A stretch of 64,000 nt of DNA. It comes from Cohnella algarum. GTDB lineage: Bacteria; Bacillota; Bacilli; Paenibacillales; Paenibacillaceae. The position numbers and the translations under genes are program-made. Below the pieces are notes generated by a model. The model made no database searches. It saw nothing but the letters and a program-made list of their open reading frames with translations, and was not told the origin of the DNA. Each line of letters begins with the position of its first letter. Position 1 is the stretch's first letter. Below are positions 25,993-36,451 of this stretch, one piece after another. Location of the stretch: positions 4,149,001 through 4,213,000 of the forward strand of contig NZ_JAFHKM010000002.1 in NCBI RefSeq assembly GCF_016937515.1, written 5' to 3'.

Positions 25993-28122
25993 ATGAAAAA
26001 GACGTGGCGCGATCGCATGAAAGATGTCGATTTGAAGAAAGGCTCGGGCAACGTGGGCAAGTATGCGCGGTATTTAGGAAAAAGCCTGAAAAACACGAGG
26101 ATCGTTTCTCCGTTTCGTTCCGTAGGCATGAAGCTGTTTCTAATTATTTTTTGCGGCATTTTGGCTTGCGTCGTGGCTCTCGGCATGATTTCCTATACGC
26201 AAGCGCGCAAAGTAATTGAGACCAAAGTCGCAGAATCCACGATCGAGACGTCGGCGCAAACGGCCGGCCGCATGGATTTGCTTTTGAGCGGGTACGAACG
26301 CAAGACGATGGAGTTTCTTTCGGATGCGGAATTTACGACCCTGCTGTCGAGCGCGATCAGCGCGACGGACGATTACGAGAGGTTCGACAGCCAGCGAAAC
26401 CTGACGAACAAGCTTTCGTCCGTCATGCTTTCGGACTCGATGCTGGCGGGCATTTATTTGATTCCGTCCGATCCGAACATGGAAGTGATGGGATCGGCCT
26501 CGTCCGGAGGGCTGCCTAACGTTTCGGAAAATATGCCTGCCTTCGTAACCCAAATGGTCGAGGCTTCCGGCAAAGTCGTTTGGGTGCCTACGATGCCGAA
26601 GGGCGTATCCGGCAATATGAGCAGCGGGACGATCGCGGTCGGACGCGCCATGATGAGCGTGAACAGCAACAATCCGTATGTGCTGGTGATCGAGGTCCAC
26701 ATCTCGGCGCTGGACGATATGCTGGAGACGGTCGATTTCGGGGACGGCAGTTCGACCTATATCGTCGCGCCGGACGGCACGATCGTTTACTCCCCCGTCA
26801 AGGAAGAAATGGGCACGGCGTACGGTTATGAGCTTCCGGCAAGCGGCAGCTCCAGCAATTTCAAATTGGACAAAAAGGAATACTTGACCGTCGGGGCGGA
26901 CTCGACGGCCAACGGGTGGAAGGTCGTCGGCAATATGCCGATTGAAACCTTGACGAAGGATGCCGGAGTGATTGCCAGGGTGACCTGGATCGTCGGATCG
27001 TTATCCGCCTTGATCGCGGGCGCGATCGGCTGGTTTATCGTCTGGTCGATCGGCAGACCGCTCGGCCAGCTTCGCAACTTGATGAACGAAGGCGAACGCG
27101 GCAATTTGACGGTTCGTTCGAATATTCGTTCGAAGGATGAAATCGGGCAGGTTGCGGACAGCTTCAATCGCATGATGGAAAATATTACAAACCTGGTCAT
27201 GAAGACGACCGAATCGGCGGCGGAAGTGCTCGCGACGGCCGCCTCCCTGGGCGACGCTTCGCGCAAGACGGCCGGAGCCGCCAAGGAGATCGCGATCGCA
27301 ACCGAAGAAATCGCGAGCGGCGCGACCAACCTCGCCGTCGAATCGGAGCGCGGCAGCGAGATGACCGGAGAAATCGGCAACCAGGTGCAGCTCGTCATCG
27401 CCTCCAATACGGAAATGGGCCGTTCCGCCGCCGAAGTCGAGGAAGCGGGCCGAAGAGGTACCGATTATATGGCCGGGTTGATCCAGAAAACGGGGCAAAC
27501 CGAAGAGATGACCCGTTCGATGGTGGAGAAAGTGGACAAGCTGCAGGACAGCACCCGCTCGATCCGGAAAATTCTCGACGTGCTGGGCAATTTGACCAAG
27601 CAGACGAATATTTTGTCGCTTAACGCAACGATCGAGGCGGCGCGGGCCGGCGCGGCGGGCAAAGGCTTCATGGTCGTCGCCGACGAAATCCGCAAGCTTG
27701 CGGATCAATCGCGGCAATCGATCGGCGTCGTCGGCGAAGTGGTCGAAACGATTCAGAATGAAATCGAAGAGACCGTCTCGGTTTTGTCGGAAGCCTATCC
27801 GCTGTTTAAACAGCAGATCGAATCGGTGCGCGAAGCGACGGAAATTTTCCACAACGTTCAGGAGCAGATGAACCTGTTCGCGGAACGGTTGGATTCGGCC
27901 ACCAAATCGGTCGGACGACTGGAGGAAGCGCAATCGACCTTGTCGCTCGCGATGACGAACGTCAGCGCGGTCGCCCAGCAATCCTCCGCCACGTCGGAGG
28001 AGGTCGCGTCGCTCAGCAACGAGCAGTTGAACATCAGCGAAGGGCTCGTTCAGCTGTCCAGCCGGCTGGAGGCCGTATCGGTGCAGCTGCGGGAGTCTCT
28101 TTCGAAATTTACGGTTCAATAA
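25993..28122 (+). CDS. Methyl-accepting chemotaxis protein
   Basis: 709 residues from the ATG at 25993, after GGAGGGTG. A cytoplasmic basic head leads into TM1 ([19 protein letters not shown]). An extracellular Cache-type sensor domain of about 250 residues follows, then TM2 ([18 protein letters not shown]), a HAMP domain ([19 protein letters not shown]) and the signalling domain with the highly conserved hairpin tip [20 protein letters not shown]. It would sense an unknown ligand and control CheA. No chemotaxis operon lies nearby, as is common for receptors. Confidence 0.94.
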   Translation: MKKTWRDRMKDVDLKKGSGNVGKYARYLGKSLKNTRIVSPFRSVGMKLFLIIFCGILACVVALGMISYTQARKVIETKVAESTIETSAQTAGRMDLLLSGYERKTMEFLSDAEFTTLLSSAISATDDYERFDSQRNLTNKLSSVMLSDSMLAGIYLIPSDPNMEVMGSASSGGLPNVSENMPAFVTQMVEASGKVVWVPTMPKGVSGNMSSGTIAVGRAMMSVNSNNPYVLVIEVHISALDDMLETVDFGDGSSTYIVAPDGTIVYSPVKEEMGTAYGYELPASGSSSNFKLDKKEYLTVGADSTANGWKVVGNMPIETLTKDAGVIARVTWIVGSLSALIAGAIGWFIVWSIGRPLGQLRNLMNEGERGNLTVRSNIRSKDEIGQVADSFNRMMENITNLVMKTTESAAEVLATAASLGDASRKTAGAAKEIAIATEEIASGATNLAVESERGSEMTGEIGNQVQLVIASNTEMGRSAAEVEEAGRRGTDYMAGLIQKTGQTEEMTRSMVEKVDKLQDSTRSIRKILDVLGNLTKQTNILSLNATIEAARAGAAGKGFMVVADEIRKLADQSRQSIGVVGEVVETIQNEIEETVSVLSEAYPLFKQQIESVREATEIFHNVQEQMNLFAERLDSATKSVGRLEEAQSTLSLAMTNVSAVAQQSSATSEEVASLSNEQLNISEGLVQLSSRLEAVSVQLRESLSKFTVQ

Positions 28123-28137
28123 CGAAACGATTAGTCG

Positions 28138-28178
28138 AAAAAAGGTCGTACGGACTGCGGTCCGTCCGGCCTTTTTTT
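28138..28178 (+). terminator. Terminator of the chemotaxis receptor gene
   Basis: AAAAGGTCGTACGGACTGC pairs with the following GGTCCGTCCGGCC arm, then seven Ts (28172-28178). A MITE-like element is inserted exactly at the end of this T-run. Confidence 0.85.
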
Positions 28179-28551
28179 CTACGGCCGACCAATTAACTAA
28201 CAAGGATTTACAAGGCCTCTGTCGAAGTAGTAATGAGCTATTTGAGGGAGGTCTTTCTTCATGCCATTACCAAAAAATCGAATCGTGCCCGAGGAAACCC
28301 TTTATTTCGTGCGGAAATTGAGACTTGCCCAGATTGCGGTAGAAAATTGAAACGTCACCATACCGCGTGGAAGAAGAACATCTCCACGCTCAGCGGCGTT
28401 TTTCAGGTTTGGAACATGGCTTATCATTGCCCTCATGAAGAGTGCGGGAACTTAACTAGATATTTCAGATCTGCTCGGGCAGTTGCCCGTTGCATGAAGC
28501 ACACGTCATACGGATTTGAGCAAAGTCTGTGAGTTAATTGGTCAGCCGTAG
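28179..28551. mobile_element. MITE-like element, 373 bp, derived from a transposon
   Basis: The 24-bp terminal inverted repeats match at 22 positions. The left end is CTACGGCCGACCAATTAACT... (28179-28202). The right end, read on the other strand, is CTACGGCTGACCAATTAACT... (28528-28551). Both sides are flanked by TTTTTTT (28172-28178 and 28552-28558), which fits a 7-bp target duplication. Inside is a truncated zinc-finger reading frame. Confidence 0.75.
28233..28532 (+). pseudogene. Truncated transposase N-terminal zinc-finger fragment
   Basis: 99 residues containing CPDCGRKLKRHHTAW and a second cysteine cluster YHCPHEECGN, a pattern common at the N-terminus of Firmicutes transposases. It stops inside the right inverted repeat, so the catalytic part is missing. 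It is almost certainly the internally deleted passenger of the surrounding element. Confidence 0.6.
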
Positions 28552-28736
28552 TTTTTTTAGTATGAAAAGATTGTTTGCATTCATCTTCGTACGAATGTGC
28601 CAAGCAAGCTTGGGGGCAGGCGCGACGCTCGGATAGCGTAAAATAGTGTTCCGTCGCCGACTTCCTTATCCATCCCCATCGGAAGCCGGCTTGACCTTCC
28701 GCGGAACCAGTTGAGCTGTGAGTGCCCATCTGCGCT

Positions 28737-28860
28737 GGTTAACCGGATGCAGCCGGGGGCAGATGGGTAAAAAATACTCAACTGGCCCGGTTAACCGAAT
28801 GCGGTAGGGGTCAGATGGGTAAAAAATACTCAACTGGTTACTCATCTCAGCCGATAGACC
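28737..28860. repeat. 52-bp tandem repeats, second locus
   Basis: Units start at 28737 and 28789 (52 bp apart), GGTTAACCGGATGCAGCCGG then CAGATGGGTAAAAAATACTC, with a degraded third part to about 28860. The unit aligns over its full length with the 1.9-4.3 kb array (GGTCAA.CG.ATGC.GCCGG...CAG.TGGGTAAA...TACTCA). The gene-free stretch 28552-29218 otherwise contains only the dispersed motif below. Confidence 0.88.
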
Positions 28861-28995
28861 GCATATAGCCGCACTCCGTTAGGTGACCATGGCTCATCTC
28901 ACTGCCTCCGCACGCCCGCTAATCCAGATAAGCCGAGGCTCCTCATCTGAACCTGCCATACCGAACTTTCCAGGAAATAACGACTCTAGCGATAT

Positions 28996-29040
28996 TTCGC
29001 CCAAAACCTCACATATTCATGATCCCCGGGGGTTCTGTCT
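28996..29040. repeat. Dispersed CACGATCCCCG motif, copy 2
   Basis: TTCGCCCAAAACCTCACATA followed by TTCATGATCCCCGGGGG and TTCTGTCT. Aligns with 4372-4420 and 48745-48790. Confidence 0.55.
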
Positions 29041-29218
29041 ATCAAGGTCGCCGTCCTGCGTTTTCTTATCAAAGACTCCCGCCGATTCAGCCGGGAGTTC
29101 ACGAAAGCAATCGCCGCGAGTCGTCATTTCGACGTTTTTCCGCCCGCCCTTCGTGTTGGACGAATAAAATCCGGCAATAATGGTTACTATCCAACATCCA
29201 AAACGGAGGTAACGCGGG

Positions 29219-31090
29219 TTGAAAGCGTCAAGTCGGCTCAGACTGGTTAAAGTATTGCTGCTGTTTGCCATCTTGTTCGGCATCGCGGAAGCGAGACTTG
29301 CGTGGGTGCAGCTCGGCATCGGCGGCAAAAAGCAAGCGCATGCCGTCTTGCAGCGGCAAGCCGCTTTGCAGCATGCGGATGAGCTTGTGCTCGACAACGG
29401 GAGGGGGCATTTTCTGGACCGCAACGGCGTTATGCTGACCGGGAAAACCGTCCGCGCGCTGGCGGCTTTTCCCGCGCAAGGCATGCCGAGAGGAACGGAG
29501 AAAGAGCTGGGCGAGCTGTCGGACATATTAGGCGCGGATCGCGATCGGCTGGCCGAATGGCTCGACGAACTGCGGACGGCCGACGTGTGGCGCGCGGAAG
29601 GGGGGAAACAGGCGTACTCGTTAAGCGAGGAGCAAGCCGCCCGAATCCGGAGCCTCGATTTGTCCGGGATCGCCGTTCTGCCTTACCGCAACCGCTATCC
29701 GGACGATGCGGCTTTCGACCCGCTGCAGGCGATCGGGTACGTCTCCCAGGATCCGTCGCATCTTCGGGAAACGTACGGCAAGCGCCTCGCCGACCTGCGC
29801 ATAAACGAAACCGATCCGATCGGCGGAGCGGGTCTCGAGCATTCTCTGGACCGGCTGCTTCGCGGGACCGGACCGACGAAGGCGATGCAGTTGACCGACG
29901 GGGCGCGAAGGCCCTTGAAGGGGCTTGGAATCCACGTCGCATCGCCGGATAATGCCCATTATCCGCTGCAGGTCAAAACGACGATCGATGCCGGTATGCA
30001 GCGGGCGGTTACGGAAGTGCTGGACAAGCACGGCATTCGAAGAGGAGCGGTCGTCGTGCTCGATGCGGGAAATGCGGACGTTCTGGCGATGGTCTCCTTG
30101 CCGGCATTCGATCCCGGGCGCATCGGAGCGGCCGGAACCGACGAACGGAACCATGCGCTCCTCGCGGTCGCGCCGGGCTCGATCTTCAAAACCGTTACGC
30201 TGGCGGCCGCATTGGAGGCCGGCATTACCGACGTAACGGAACGCTTTTATTGCGACGGAACGTACGGCCGCTACGGCCTGAAATGCTGGCACGAGGGGGG
30301 GCATGGTTTGCTTACGCTGGAGGAAGCGTTCGCGGAATCGTGCAACGTCGTTTTTGCGGCGCTTGCCGAGCGCCTCGATCCGGCGCTGCTGCAAAGCACG
30401 GCCGACAAGCTGGGCATCGGCCGCCAAGTCGGCTGGAGCGCGGAACGTTTCGTCGACGGACAGCCGCTGCGGCTGCTGCCCGAAGAGCAGGCGGGGGCCG
30501 TCTTTGCCGATCTGGAGGCGGCAAAGGACGGCGGCGTCCGCACCGGATCCGGAATCGGCCAACGGGACGTGCGGGTGACGCCGCTGCAGGCGGCCAATTT
30601 GGCGGTGACGCTGCTGCACGGAGGCAAGGTGCTCGCCCCCCGGATCGTCAGCGAAATCCGCTATGCGGACGGCGGACGGATGGCCCGGCTGCATCCGCAA
30701 ACGGCTTCGTCCGCTTATGGAAAAATCGGGCCGGATACGGCCGCGTTCGTGCGCAAAGCGATGGAATCCGTCGTCGCGAAAGGGACGGCGGCCTCCGCTT
30801 TGAAAACGTCCGTCTGGCCGCTTGCGGGCAAGTCGGGCACCGCCGAGCTGGCGGGCCGGGATGCGGGTTCGAACCATCACTGGTTCATCGGCTACGGGCC
30901 GGCGAAAGGAAAAGCCCGATTCGCGGTATCCGTCCTGCTCGAGAAGGAGCCGGCCGGTTTGCGCAATCGGGCGGGGGCCGTATTCGGCGACATTATGGAA
31001 GCGTTGCGGCTGCTGGAGGAGGGCCGAAACCGTAAGGATCAGCCCGCTACGGCTGTTCCTTCTGCGGGGGCTGAAGCGGGGAAACGGTGA
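29219..31090 (+). CDS. Class B penicillin-binding protein (transpeptidase)
   Basis: 623 residues from a TTG (29219) after GGAGGT. One N-terminal membrane anchor (LVKVLLLFAILFGIAEARL), a dimerisation-type domain with the family's RG.xxDRNGVxL motif seen as GRGHFLDRNGVML, and the transpeptidase domain. Active-site motifs are SxxK in APGSIFK, SxN in ESCN and KSGT in AGKSGTAEL. It cross-links peptidoglycan outside the membrane. No PASTA domain. The division, elongation or sporulation role is not clear from context. Its last 44 bp overlap the convergent permease gene. Confidence 0.92.
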   Translation: MKASSRLRLVKVLLLFAILFGIAEARLAWVQLGIGGKKQAHAVLQRQAALQHADELVLDNGRGHFLDRNGVMLTGKTVRALAAFPAQGMPRGTEKELGELSDILGADRDRLAEWLDELRTADVWRAEGGKQAYSLSEEQAARIRSLDLSGIAVLPYRNRYPDDAAFDPLQAIGYVSQDPSHLRETYGKRLADLRINETDPIGGAGLEHSLDRLLRGTGPTKAMQLTDGARRPLKGLGIHVASPDNAHYPLQVKTTIDAGMQRAVTEVLDKHGIRRGAVVVLDAGNADVLAMVSLPAFDPGRIGAAGTDERNHALLAVAPGSIFKTVTLAAALEAGITDVTERFYCDGTYGRYGLKCWHEGGHGLLTLEEAFAESCNVVFAALAERLDPALLQSTADKLGIGRQVGWSAERFVDGQPLRLLPEEQAGAVFADLEAAKDGGVRTGSGIGQRDVRVTPLQAANLAVTLLHGGKVLAPRIVSEIRYADGGRMARLHPQTASSAYGKIGPDTAAFVRKAMESVVAKGTAASALKTSVWPLAGKSGTAELAGRDAGSNHHWFIGYGPAKGKARFAVSVLLEKEPAGLRNRAGAVFGDIMEALRLLEEGRNRKDQPATAVPSAGAEAGKR

Positions 31091-32168
31091 ATTCCTCTTT
31101 CGGCAGCCGGATCCATTGCTGCAAATATCCTTGATCGTAAAGCGCCTTGAGCAAAATGATCAGAATCGGCGCCAGAATCAGGCCGGCCACCCCGAACAGC
31201 GACATCGAAACGAGCATGGCCGCCAGCATCGTGAACGCCGAAACCCCGACCGTGTTGCCGGTGATTTTCGGTTCGAGCATTTGGCGCGTCAGCGTGACGG
31301 CGGCCAGCAGAACGGTCAGCCATATGGCGAGGGTCGTATCCCCCACAATGAACAAATACAAAATCCAGGGGATGAACAGCGCGCTTACGCCAAGCAGAGG
31401 CAGCACGTCGAACAGGCCGGCGAGCAGGGCGAGGGCGAACGCGTTTTTGACGCCGAGCAGCAGCAGCGAAATAAAAATGACGATAAACGTGACGCTGATC
31501 AGCTTGGCCTGCGCCGAAAAATAAGCGCCGATGCCTTTAAACACGTTTTCCCGCAGAAAAGCGAAGGCGGTCTTGAGCGTTTTGGGCGAACGGTCCGAAG
31601 CGATCCGGCGCCACCAATCGATTTCGACGCTCAAAAAATAGGCGAGAATGATCGCCATGACGAAGTTGAAAATAAACGCGGAGAAGGAAGAAAGAAACGA
31701 AACGAGCCAGTTCAGGAACGAAGTCGCCACGTTCGTGCCGAACTTCGTTACGGTGTCGACCGCTTCCTGCGCTCTTTGCGTGATGTCGGGCGGAAGCCGG
31801 TCGATATGCTGCTTCAAGTATTCGACGATTTGGCCGACTTGACCGGTCAATACTCTTTGGTAATAGGGCAGCTTTTCGCTCAATTGGCTGATCTGGGAGT
31901 AAAAAATAAAGCCGAGGCCCGCCAGCACCGCCAGCACGATCAGCGAAAACAGGAGAATGCTGATGCCGGACGCGATCGATTTGCGGATGCCGATGCGGTT
32001 CAGGCGTTTGGCGAGCGGCTCGATGCATATAAAGACGAGCAAGGATAAAAATACGGGCGTGGCGATGCTGTACAAATAGCTGAATATGTACATCGTAAGC
32101 CATACGGTCAGCGCGACGACGCCGATATCGAATGCGGTGCGCCAGTATTTCTGGTACAAATGAAACAT
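31047..32168 (-). CDS. AI-2E family transporter, YtvI-like
   Basis: 373 residues, about eight membrane helices, family motifs AIILAYFLSVEIDWW, GLFDVLPLLGVSALFIPW and LTRQMLEPKITGNTVGVS. Close in plan to the YtvI sporulation-associated branch. It is a second AI-2E family gene in this window besides 14317-15387 and clearly diverged from it. The C-terminal end overlaps the convergent PBP gene by 44 bp. Confidence 0.9.
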   Translation of the reverse strand: MFHLYQKYWRTAFDIGVVALTVWLTMYIFSYLYSIATPVFLSLLVFICIEPLAKRLNRIGIRKSIASGISILLFSLIVLAVLAGLGFIFYSQISQLSEKLPYYQRVLTGQVGQIVEYLKQHIDRLPPDITQRAQEAVDTVTKFGTNVATSFLNWLVSFLSSFSAFIFNFVMAIILAYFLSVEIDWWRRIASDRSPKTLKTAFAFLRENVFKGIGAYFSAQAKLISVTFIVIFISLLLLGVKNAFALALLAGLFDVLPLLGVSALFIPWILYLFIVGDTTLAIWLTVLLAAVTLTRQMLEPKITGNTVGVSAFTMLAAMLVSMSLFGVAGLILAPILIILLKALYDQGYLQQWIRLPKEEFTVSPLQPPQKEQP

Positions 32169-32325
32169 GCATTTCCCACCCTCGGATGAAATAGGATCGT
32201 ATTACGACTTATTTTACATGATTCCAAAAAAGATGCCTACAACGATGCTAAATGTTAAATACGTATGATAAAATATAAGGTGGCATCATTCGTGTTTAAA
32301 CTATCCGGCAAGTTGGTGGGAAGTC

Positions 32326-33579
32326 ATGGACAGAATCCTGTGGTGGGTGTTTTATTACTTTACGATTTATGCGTTTTTGCCGGGCTTCGTAAGCCGCACG
32401 TTCGGGCTGCGCGCCTTCCGGCGCGGCCGGACCGAGCGCGAGGTTTCGCTTACGTTCGATGACGGTCCCGATCCGAAGTATACGCCGCAATTGCTCGATT
32501 TGCTCCGGGAGCACGGCGCGAAAGCGACATTTTTCGTCGTCGGGGCTCACGCGGAAAAGTATCCCGAACTCGTCAAGCGCATTTATGACGAAGGTCACGA
32601 TCTCGGCATCCATAATTACGTCCACAAAAGCAACTGGGTCATGCGCCCGAGGACGGTCAAGCGGCACGTCCAGCGGACGTCGGACATTTTAGAGGGCATC
32701 ACCGGAGCGAAACCGCGATTTTATCGCCCGCCTTGGGGAATCATCAATATTTTCGATTTTGTCAGGCGCGGTTCGCTGCAAATCGTACTGTGGACTTCGA
32801 TGTTCGGCGACTGGAAAGTGAAGGTCGGAGCGGACAACCTCTACGCGAAAATGAAGGAAAAGCTAGGTCCCGGACAGGTGTTTCTGCTGCACGACCGAGG
32901 AGATACGCTCGGCGCCGATCCCGGCGCTCCGGCAAATACGATCGAAGCGGTTCGGCGCATTCTGGAAGACGGCCGCAAGCTTGGGTTGCGGTTCGTCGGC
33001 ATCGGGGAGATGATGGAATTGACCGAACGGTTCAAAGCGGCAAAACGCAGCGGCAGGTCGGTCTCGGCAAGGGAGAACGGCGCGTCCCGCGACGAAACTG
33101 CAGCGGCGTCGAGCGGCGTTTCCAAGCCTCGCACGGGTCCGTTCAAACGGGCGGTCGTTGCGGTTTGGCTACTATGGGAAAAGCTGTTCCGCATTGTGTT
33201 TCGGCTTCGTCCGGTGGGCGATCGCGCCTTCATGCACTACCGCATTCGCAAGTACGGCGGTCCGGATTTGCAGCTTAAAGATTCGTCCTGGCTGCGCCGC
33301 GGCGACGTCGTCATGGAAATGCATTTCGACAACGCCAAAATGTACGAGCTCGGGATGAATTCCCGCTCCGCGCTGCAAATCGCCATCAAGCTGATCCGGG
33401 AGACGGAGCATGCGCTTCCCGACTTTGCGCGGGAAGCGGAGCAGCTGCCCGACGGGCATCGAATTCGGGCGCTGTACGGCGTGACGATGGTGAACCGGGG
33501 AGCCGAAGGGCTCGGCTTCGAAACGTACGAGCTTCCCCGGGACTGTTCGCCGCTTCGACCAATTGGTATTTGCGATTGA
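32326..33579 (+). CDS. Polysaccharide deacetylase fused to a YkoP-like domain, frameshifted near the 3' end
   Basis: 417 residues as read. The NodB domain has TFDDGPDP (catalytic aspartates), HDLGIHNYVH (metal histidines) and RPPWG, and would remove N-acetyl groups from a cell wall or exopolysaccharide. A YkoP-like domain follows from about residue 275. The YkoP end goes out of frame after YELPRD. Adding one C to the CCCC run at 33535-33538 restores LPPGLFAASTNWYLRLMM and continues to 33782. The catalytic domain is intact, so the protein may still be active. GGTGGG precedes the ATG. Confidence 0.85.
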   Translation: MDRILWWVFYYFTIYAFLPGFVSRTFGLRAFRRGRTEREVSLTFDDGPDPKYTPQLLDLLREHGAKATFFVVGAHAEKYPELVKRIYDEGHDLGIHNYVHKSNWVMRPRTVKRHVQRTSDILEGITGAKPRFYRPPWGIINIFDFVRRGSLQIVLWTSMFGDWKVKVGADNLYAKMKEKLGPGQVFLLHDRGDTLGADPGAPANTIEAVRRILEDGRKLGLRFVGIGEMMELTERFKAAKRSGRSVSARENGASRDETAAASSGVSKPRTGPFKRAVVAVWLLWEKLFRIVFRLRPVGDRAFMHYRIRKYGGPDLQLKDSSWLRRGDVVMEMHFDNAKMYELGMNSRSALQIAIKLIRETEHALPDFAREAEQLPDGHRIRALYGVTMVNRGAEGLGFETYELPRDCSPLRPIGICD

Positions 33580-33782
33580 TGATGCGCATCATTCGGCCGG
33601 ACGGGGGAAAAAGAGGGATGGACAACATCTCTCCGCGAGCCGTCATCATGACGCGGGAGCGGTTGGCCCGATGGCGGGACGACTCGGTTCCGGTTCGCCC
33701 GGCTATCCGGACCAAGCAGGCAAGCGAACGGGCGGAGCATGCGGAATTCGAGGAGGAACCGCTGCACAGTCCGGTGGGCTGA
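33546..33782 (+). pseudogene. Out-of-frame C-terminal end of the YkoP-like domain
   Basis: Reading frame shifted by one base relative to the deacetylase gene: FAASTNWYLRLMMRII then GKRGMDNISPRAVIMTRERL, matching what YkoP-type proteins have at their C-terminus. It has no start signal of its own. Together with 32326-33579 it makes one broken gene, or one gene with a sequencing error in the C-run. Confidence 0.7.
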
Positions 33783-33800
33783 AACGATTGAAAACGAAAG

Positions 33801-33845
33801 AAGGGCTTTCCCGCGGAATCGCTTCGACCCGCGGGAAAGCCCTTT
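33801..33845. terminator. Bidirectional terminator between the deacetylase and ilvD
   Basis: AAGGGCTTTCCCGCGG pairs with CCGCGGGAAAGCCCTT, T-rich on both outer sides. It serves the convergent genes ending at 33782 and 33871. Confidence 0.9.
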
Positions 33846-33870
33846 TGCGCGATGCGCGCATAGAACCGGA

Positions 33871-35556
33871 TTAAATTTTCATGACGCCGCCGTTGCTGGC
33901 GTTGGTGACCATCGCGGAGTAACGGGCGAGGTAGCCGCGTTTGATTTTCGGCTCGAAGCCTTTCCATTCCGCGCGCCGGCGATCCATTTCCTCGTCGCTC
34001 ACTTCAAGCGTGATCGTACGGTTGTTCAGATCGAGCTCGATCATGTCGCCGTCGCGCACGAAGGCGATCGGACCGCCTTCGGCTGCCTCCGGGGAGACGT
34101 GGCCGACGGCAATGCCGCGCGAAGCTCCGGAAAACCGTCCGTCGGTGATGAGGCCGACTTTCGTGCCGAGGCCCATGCCGACGATTTGCGAAGTGGGAGC
34201 GAGCATTTCCGGCATGCCGGGACCGCCTTTCGGCCCTTCGTAGCGGATGACGACGACATGGCCTTCCTTCACTTTGCCTTCGGCGAGACCTTTCAGCACT
34301 TCGTCTTGCGAATCGAAGCAGATGGCCGGGCCGCGGTGGTAGCCGCCGACGGATTTGTCTACGGCCCCGACTTTAATGATGGAGCCGCCCGGCGCCAAGT
34401 TTCCGAACAGAACGGACAGGCCGCCTTCCTTGCTGTGCGGATCTTCGATCGAGCGAATGACGGCAGGGTTGGCGATTGCGGCTCCCTCCACATTTTCTCT
34501 CAACGTCTTGCCGGAGACCGTCAGCACGTCGCCCTTCAGCGCGCCTTCCTTGCGGAACAGCTCGTTGATGATGGCGCTCACGCCGCCCGCTTCGTGCAAG
34601 TCTTCGATATGGTGATCGGATGCCGGCGCGAGCTTCGACAGGTACGGCACGCGCTTGGCCACTTCGTTGATGCGCTCGATCGGGTAATCGATGCCCGCTT
34701 CGTGGGCGAGGGCAAGCGTATGAAGCACGGTATTGGTCGATCCGCCCATCGCCATGTCCAAAGCGAACGCGTTGTCGATCGAATCTTTCGTCACGATGTC
34801 GAGCGGCTTGATGTCCTGCTTAATCAGCTCCATGAGCTGTTTCGCGGACTTCTTGACAAATTCGCGGCGCTCGGGCGCCACGGCCAGGATGGTGCCGTTG
34901 CCGGGAAGCGCAAGGCCGAGCACTTCGGCCAGGCAGTTCATCGAGTTGGCGGTAAACATGCCGGAACACGAGCCGCAGGTCGGACAGCCGTATTGTTCGA
35001 GCTCGGTCAAGCTTTTTTCGTCGATTTTGCCGGTCATGTAGGCGCCGACGCCTTCGAAGACGCTCGTCAGCGAAATAGCTCGCCCGTCGCTCGTGCGGCC
35101 GGCTTTCATCGGGCCGCCGCTGACGAAAATCGTCGGAATGTTGATCCGGAGAGCGGCCATCATCATTCCGGGAGTGATCTTGTCGCAGTTCGGAATGCAC
35201 ACCATGCCGTCGAACCAGTGCGCGTTGACGACCGTCTCGATCGAATCCGCGATGATTTCGCGGCTTGCCAGCGAATACCGCATGCCGATGTGGCCCATCG
35301 CGATGCCGTCGTCCACGCCGATCGTGTTGAACTCGAACGGCACGCCGCCCGCTTCGCGGATCGCTTCTTTGACGATTTTGCCAAACTCCTGCAAGTGCAC
35401 GTGGCCGGGAACGATATCGATATAGGAGTTGCACACCGCGATAAACGGTTTGCCGAAATCTTCTTCCTTGACGCCGGCGGCGCGCAGCAAACTGCGATGC
35501 GGTGCGCGGTCGAAGCCTTTTTTGATCATGTCGGACCGCATTTTTTTCGATGCCAT
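33871..35556 (-). CDS. ilvD: Dihydroxy-acid dehydratase
   Basis: 561 residues from the ATG at 35556, after GGGGG; in-frame extension to 35889 has no support. The iron-sulfur cysteines are in [22 protein letters not shown] and [13 protein letters not shown], and the C-terminal domain has [14 protein letters not shown] and [11 protein letters not shown]. It catalyses the third step of valine and isoleucine synthesis. It stands alone, away from other ilv genes. Confidence 0.97.
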   Translation of the reverse strand: MASKKMRSDMIKKGFDRAPHRSLLRAAGVKEEDFGKPFIAVCNSYIDIVPGHVHLQEFGKIVKEAIREAGGVPFEFNTIGVDDGIAMGHIGMRYSLASREIIADSIETVVNAHWFDGMVCIPNCDKITPGMMMAALRINIPTIFVSGGPMKAGRTSDGRAISLTSVFEGVGAYMTGKIDEKSLTELEQYGCPTCGSCSGMFTANSMNCLAEVLGLALPGNGTILAVAPERREFVKKSAKQLMELIKQDIKPLDIVTKDSIDNAFALDMAMGGSTNTVLHTLALAHEAGIDYPIERINEVAKRVPYLSKLAPASDHHIEDLHEAGGVSAIINELFRKEGALKGDVLTVSGKTLRENVEGAAIANPAVIRSIEDPHSKEGGLSVLFGNLAPGGSIIKVGAVDKSVGGYHRGPAICFDSQDEVLKGLAEGKVKEGHVVVIRYEGPKGGPGMPEMLAPTSQIVGMGLGTKVGLITDGRFSGASRGIAVGHVSPEAAEGGPIAFVRDGDMIELDLNNRTITLEVSDEEMDRRRAEWKGFEPKIKRGYLARYSAMVTNASNGGVMKI

Positions 35557-35753
35557 TATGAAAATCCCCCAATCTTGTGTTGAGAACTGCTGTGCTCCAG
35601 ATAAGAATAATTCTATCATACATCTTATCTTATTCGCTATAAAGGTATTGCTGTAACTTGCTGCATGTTCATGCTCGGACGGATGTCGCATGATGTCGAA
35701 ATAGGAAAAAAGTAGGAAATCTGTTTCAGATTGCGATTTTTTTAGATAAAATA

Positions 35754-35781
35754 TTCTCAGATCGCCAGGAAATAGTATAAT
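35754..35781 (+). promoter_or_regulatory. Probable promoter of the agr-like operon
   Basis: TTCTCA (35754-35759), 16-bp spacer, TATAAT (35776-35781), 47 bp before the first gene of the agr-like locus. The surrounding sequence is AT-rich. No clear LytTR direct-repeat operator was identified. Confidence 0.55.
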
Positions 35782-35827
35782 AGGATGACAGTGGTTGATA
35801 TTCGAAGCGCGGAGGGGTAGGCCATCC

Positions 35828-36451
35828 ATGGCACAGTTGTACACTCTCTTTTTTTCCCTCGTCGAAACGATGGGAGCGACCGCGATCATTTTGACGCTCT
35901 TCCGCTACAAATTGACGAGCTATTTGCTCCCGGCGATCGCCGTCAATCTGTTGATGGCCTTTCAGGGGCTCGTGCTCGGAGGGGATTACCCGATTTCCGA
36001 TTACACGCCGCTGATCAATATTATTTTGCTGAGCGTATTCATTTGCAAAATCGTCCGGGTTCCGATGATCTGGTCGTTCGTCGTCAGCGTATCCGGCTAC
36101 ATGGTGTCCGTTGTCGTGCAAGCGGGGCTCGTCGTCTTGTCCGGGTATCCGCTCGCGCAGCTGCAGTCGGACTCCGGCAAAATTTACGCGATTCAAACCG
36201 CCACCAACGCTTTGCTGATGATCGCTTCCTATGTCCTGTACAAGCGCGGCATCGGCTTGTCGTTTCAGTTCAAGCGGCTGAGCTTCAAGTCCGAGCGGGC
36301 GTTCGTTCTCTTTTTGATCGTCGGCATGACGATCGCCTTCGGCATTCTTCTCCGATACAGAGCGGTATACATGGACATTATTTGCCTCGTGCTCGCCCTT
36401 CTCGTGTTCGCCTTTTACCTTTTGAAGAAGGAGTCGAAGTGGAATGATTGA
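35828..36451 (+). CDS. Six-helix membrane protein of the agr-like locus, candidate peptide sensor
   Basis: 207 residues, six predicted transmembrane helices and a short basic tail ([10 protein letters not shown]), no kinase, HAMP or HATPase domain. Six helices ahead of a cytoplasmic module is the layout of the AgrC sensor domain, and the gene opens the agr-like operon, overlapping agrB by 8 bp. It may be a kinase-less receptor or a peptide-processing partner; this is inference. The start chosen (MAQLYTLFF) has GGAGGGG about 10 bases upstream. Confidence 0.65.
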   Translation: MAQLYTLFFSLVETMGATAIILTLFRYKLTSYLLPAIAVNLLMAFQGLVLGGDYPISDYTPLINIILLSVFICKIVRVPMIWSFVVSVSGYMVSVVVQAGLVVLSGYPLAQLQSDSGKIYAIQTATNALLMIASYVLYKRGIGLSFQFKRLSFKSERAFVLFLIVGMTIAFGILLRYRAVYMDIICLVLALLVFAFYLLKKESKWND

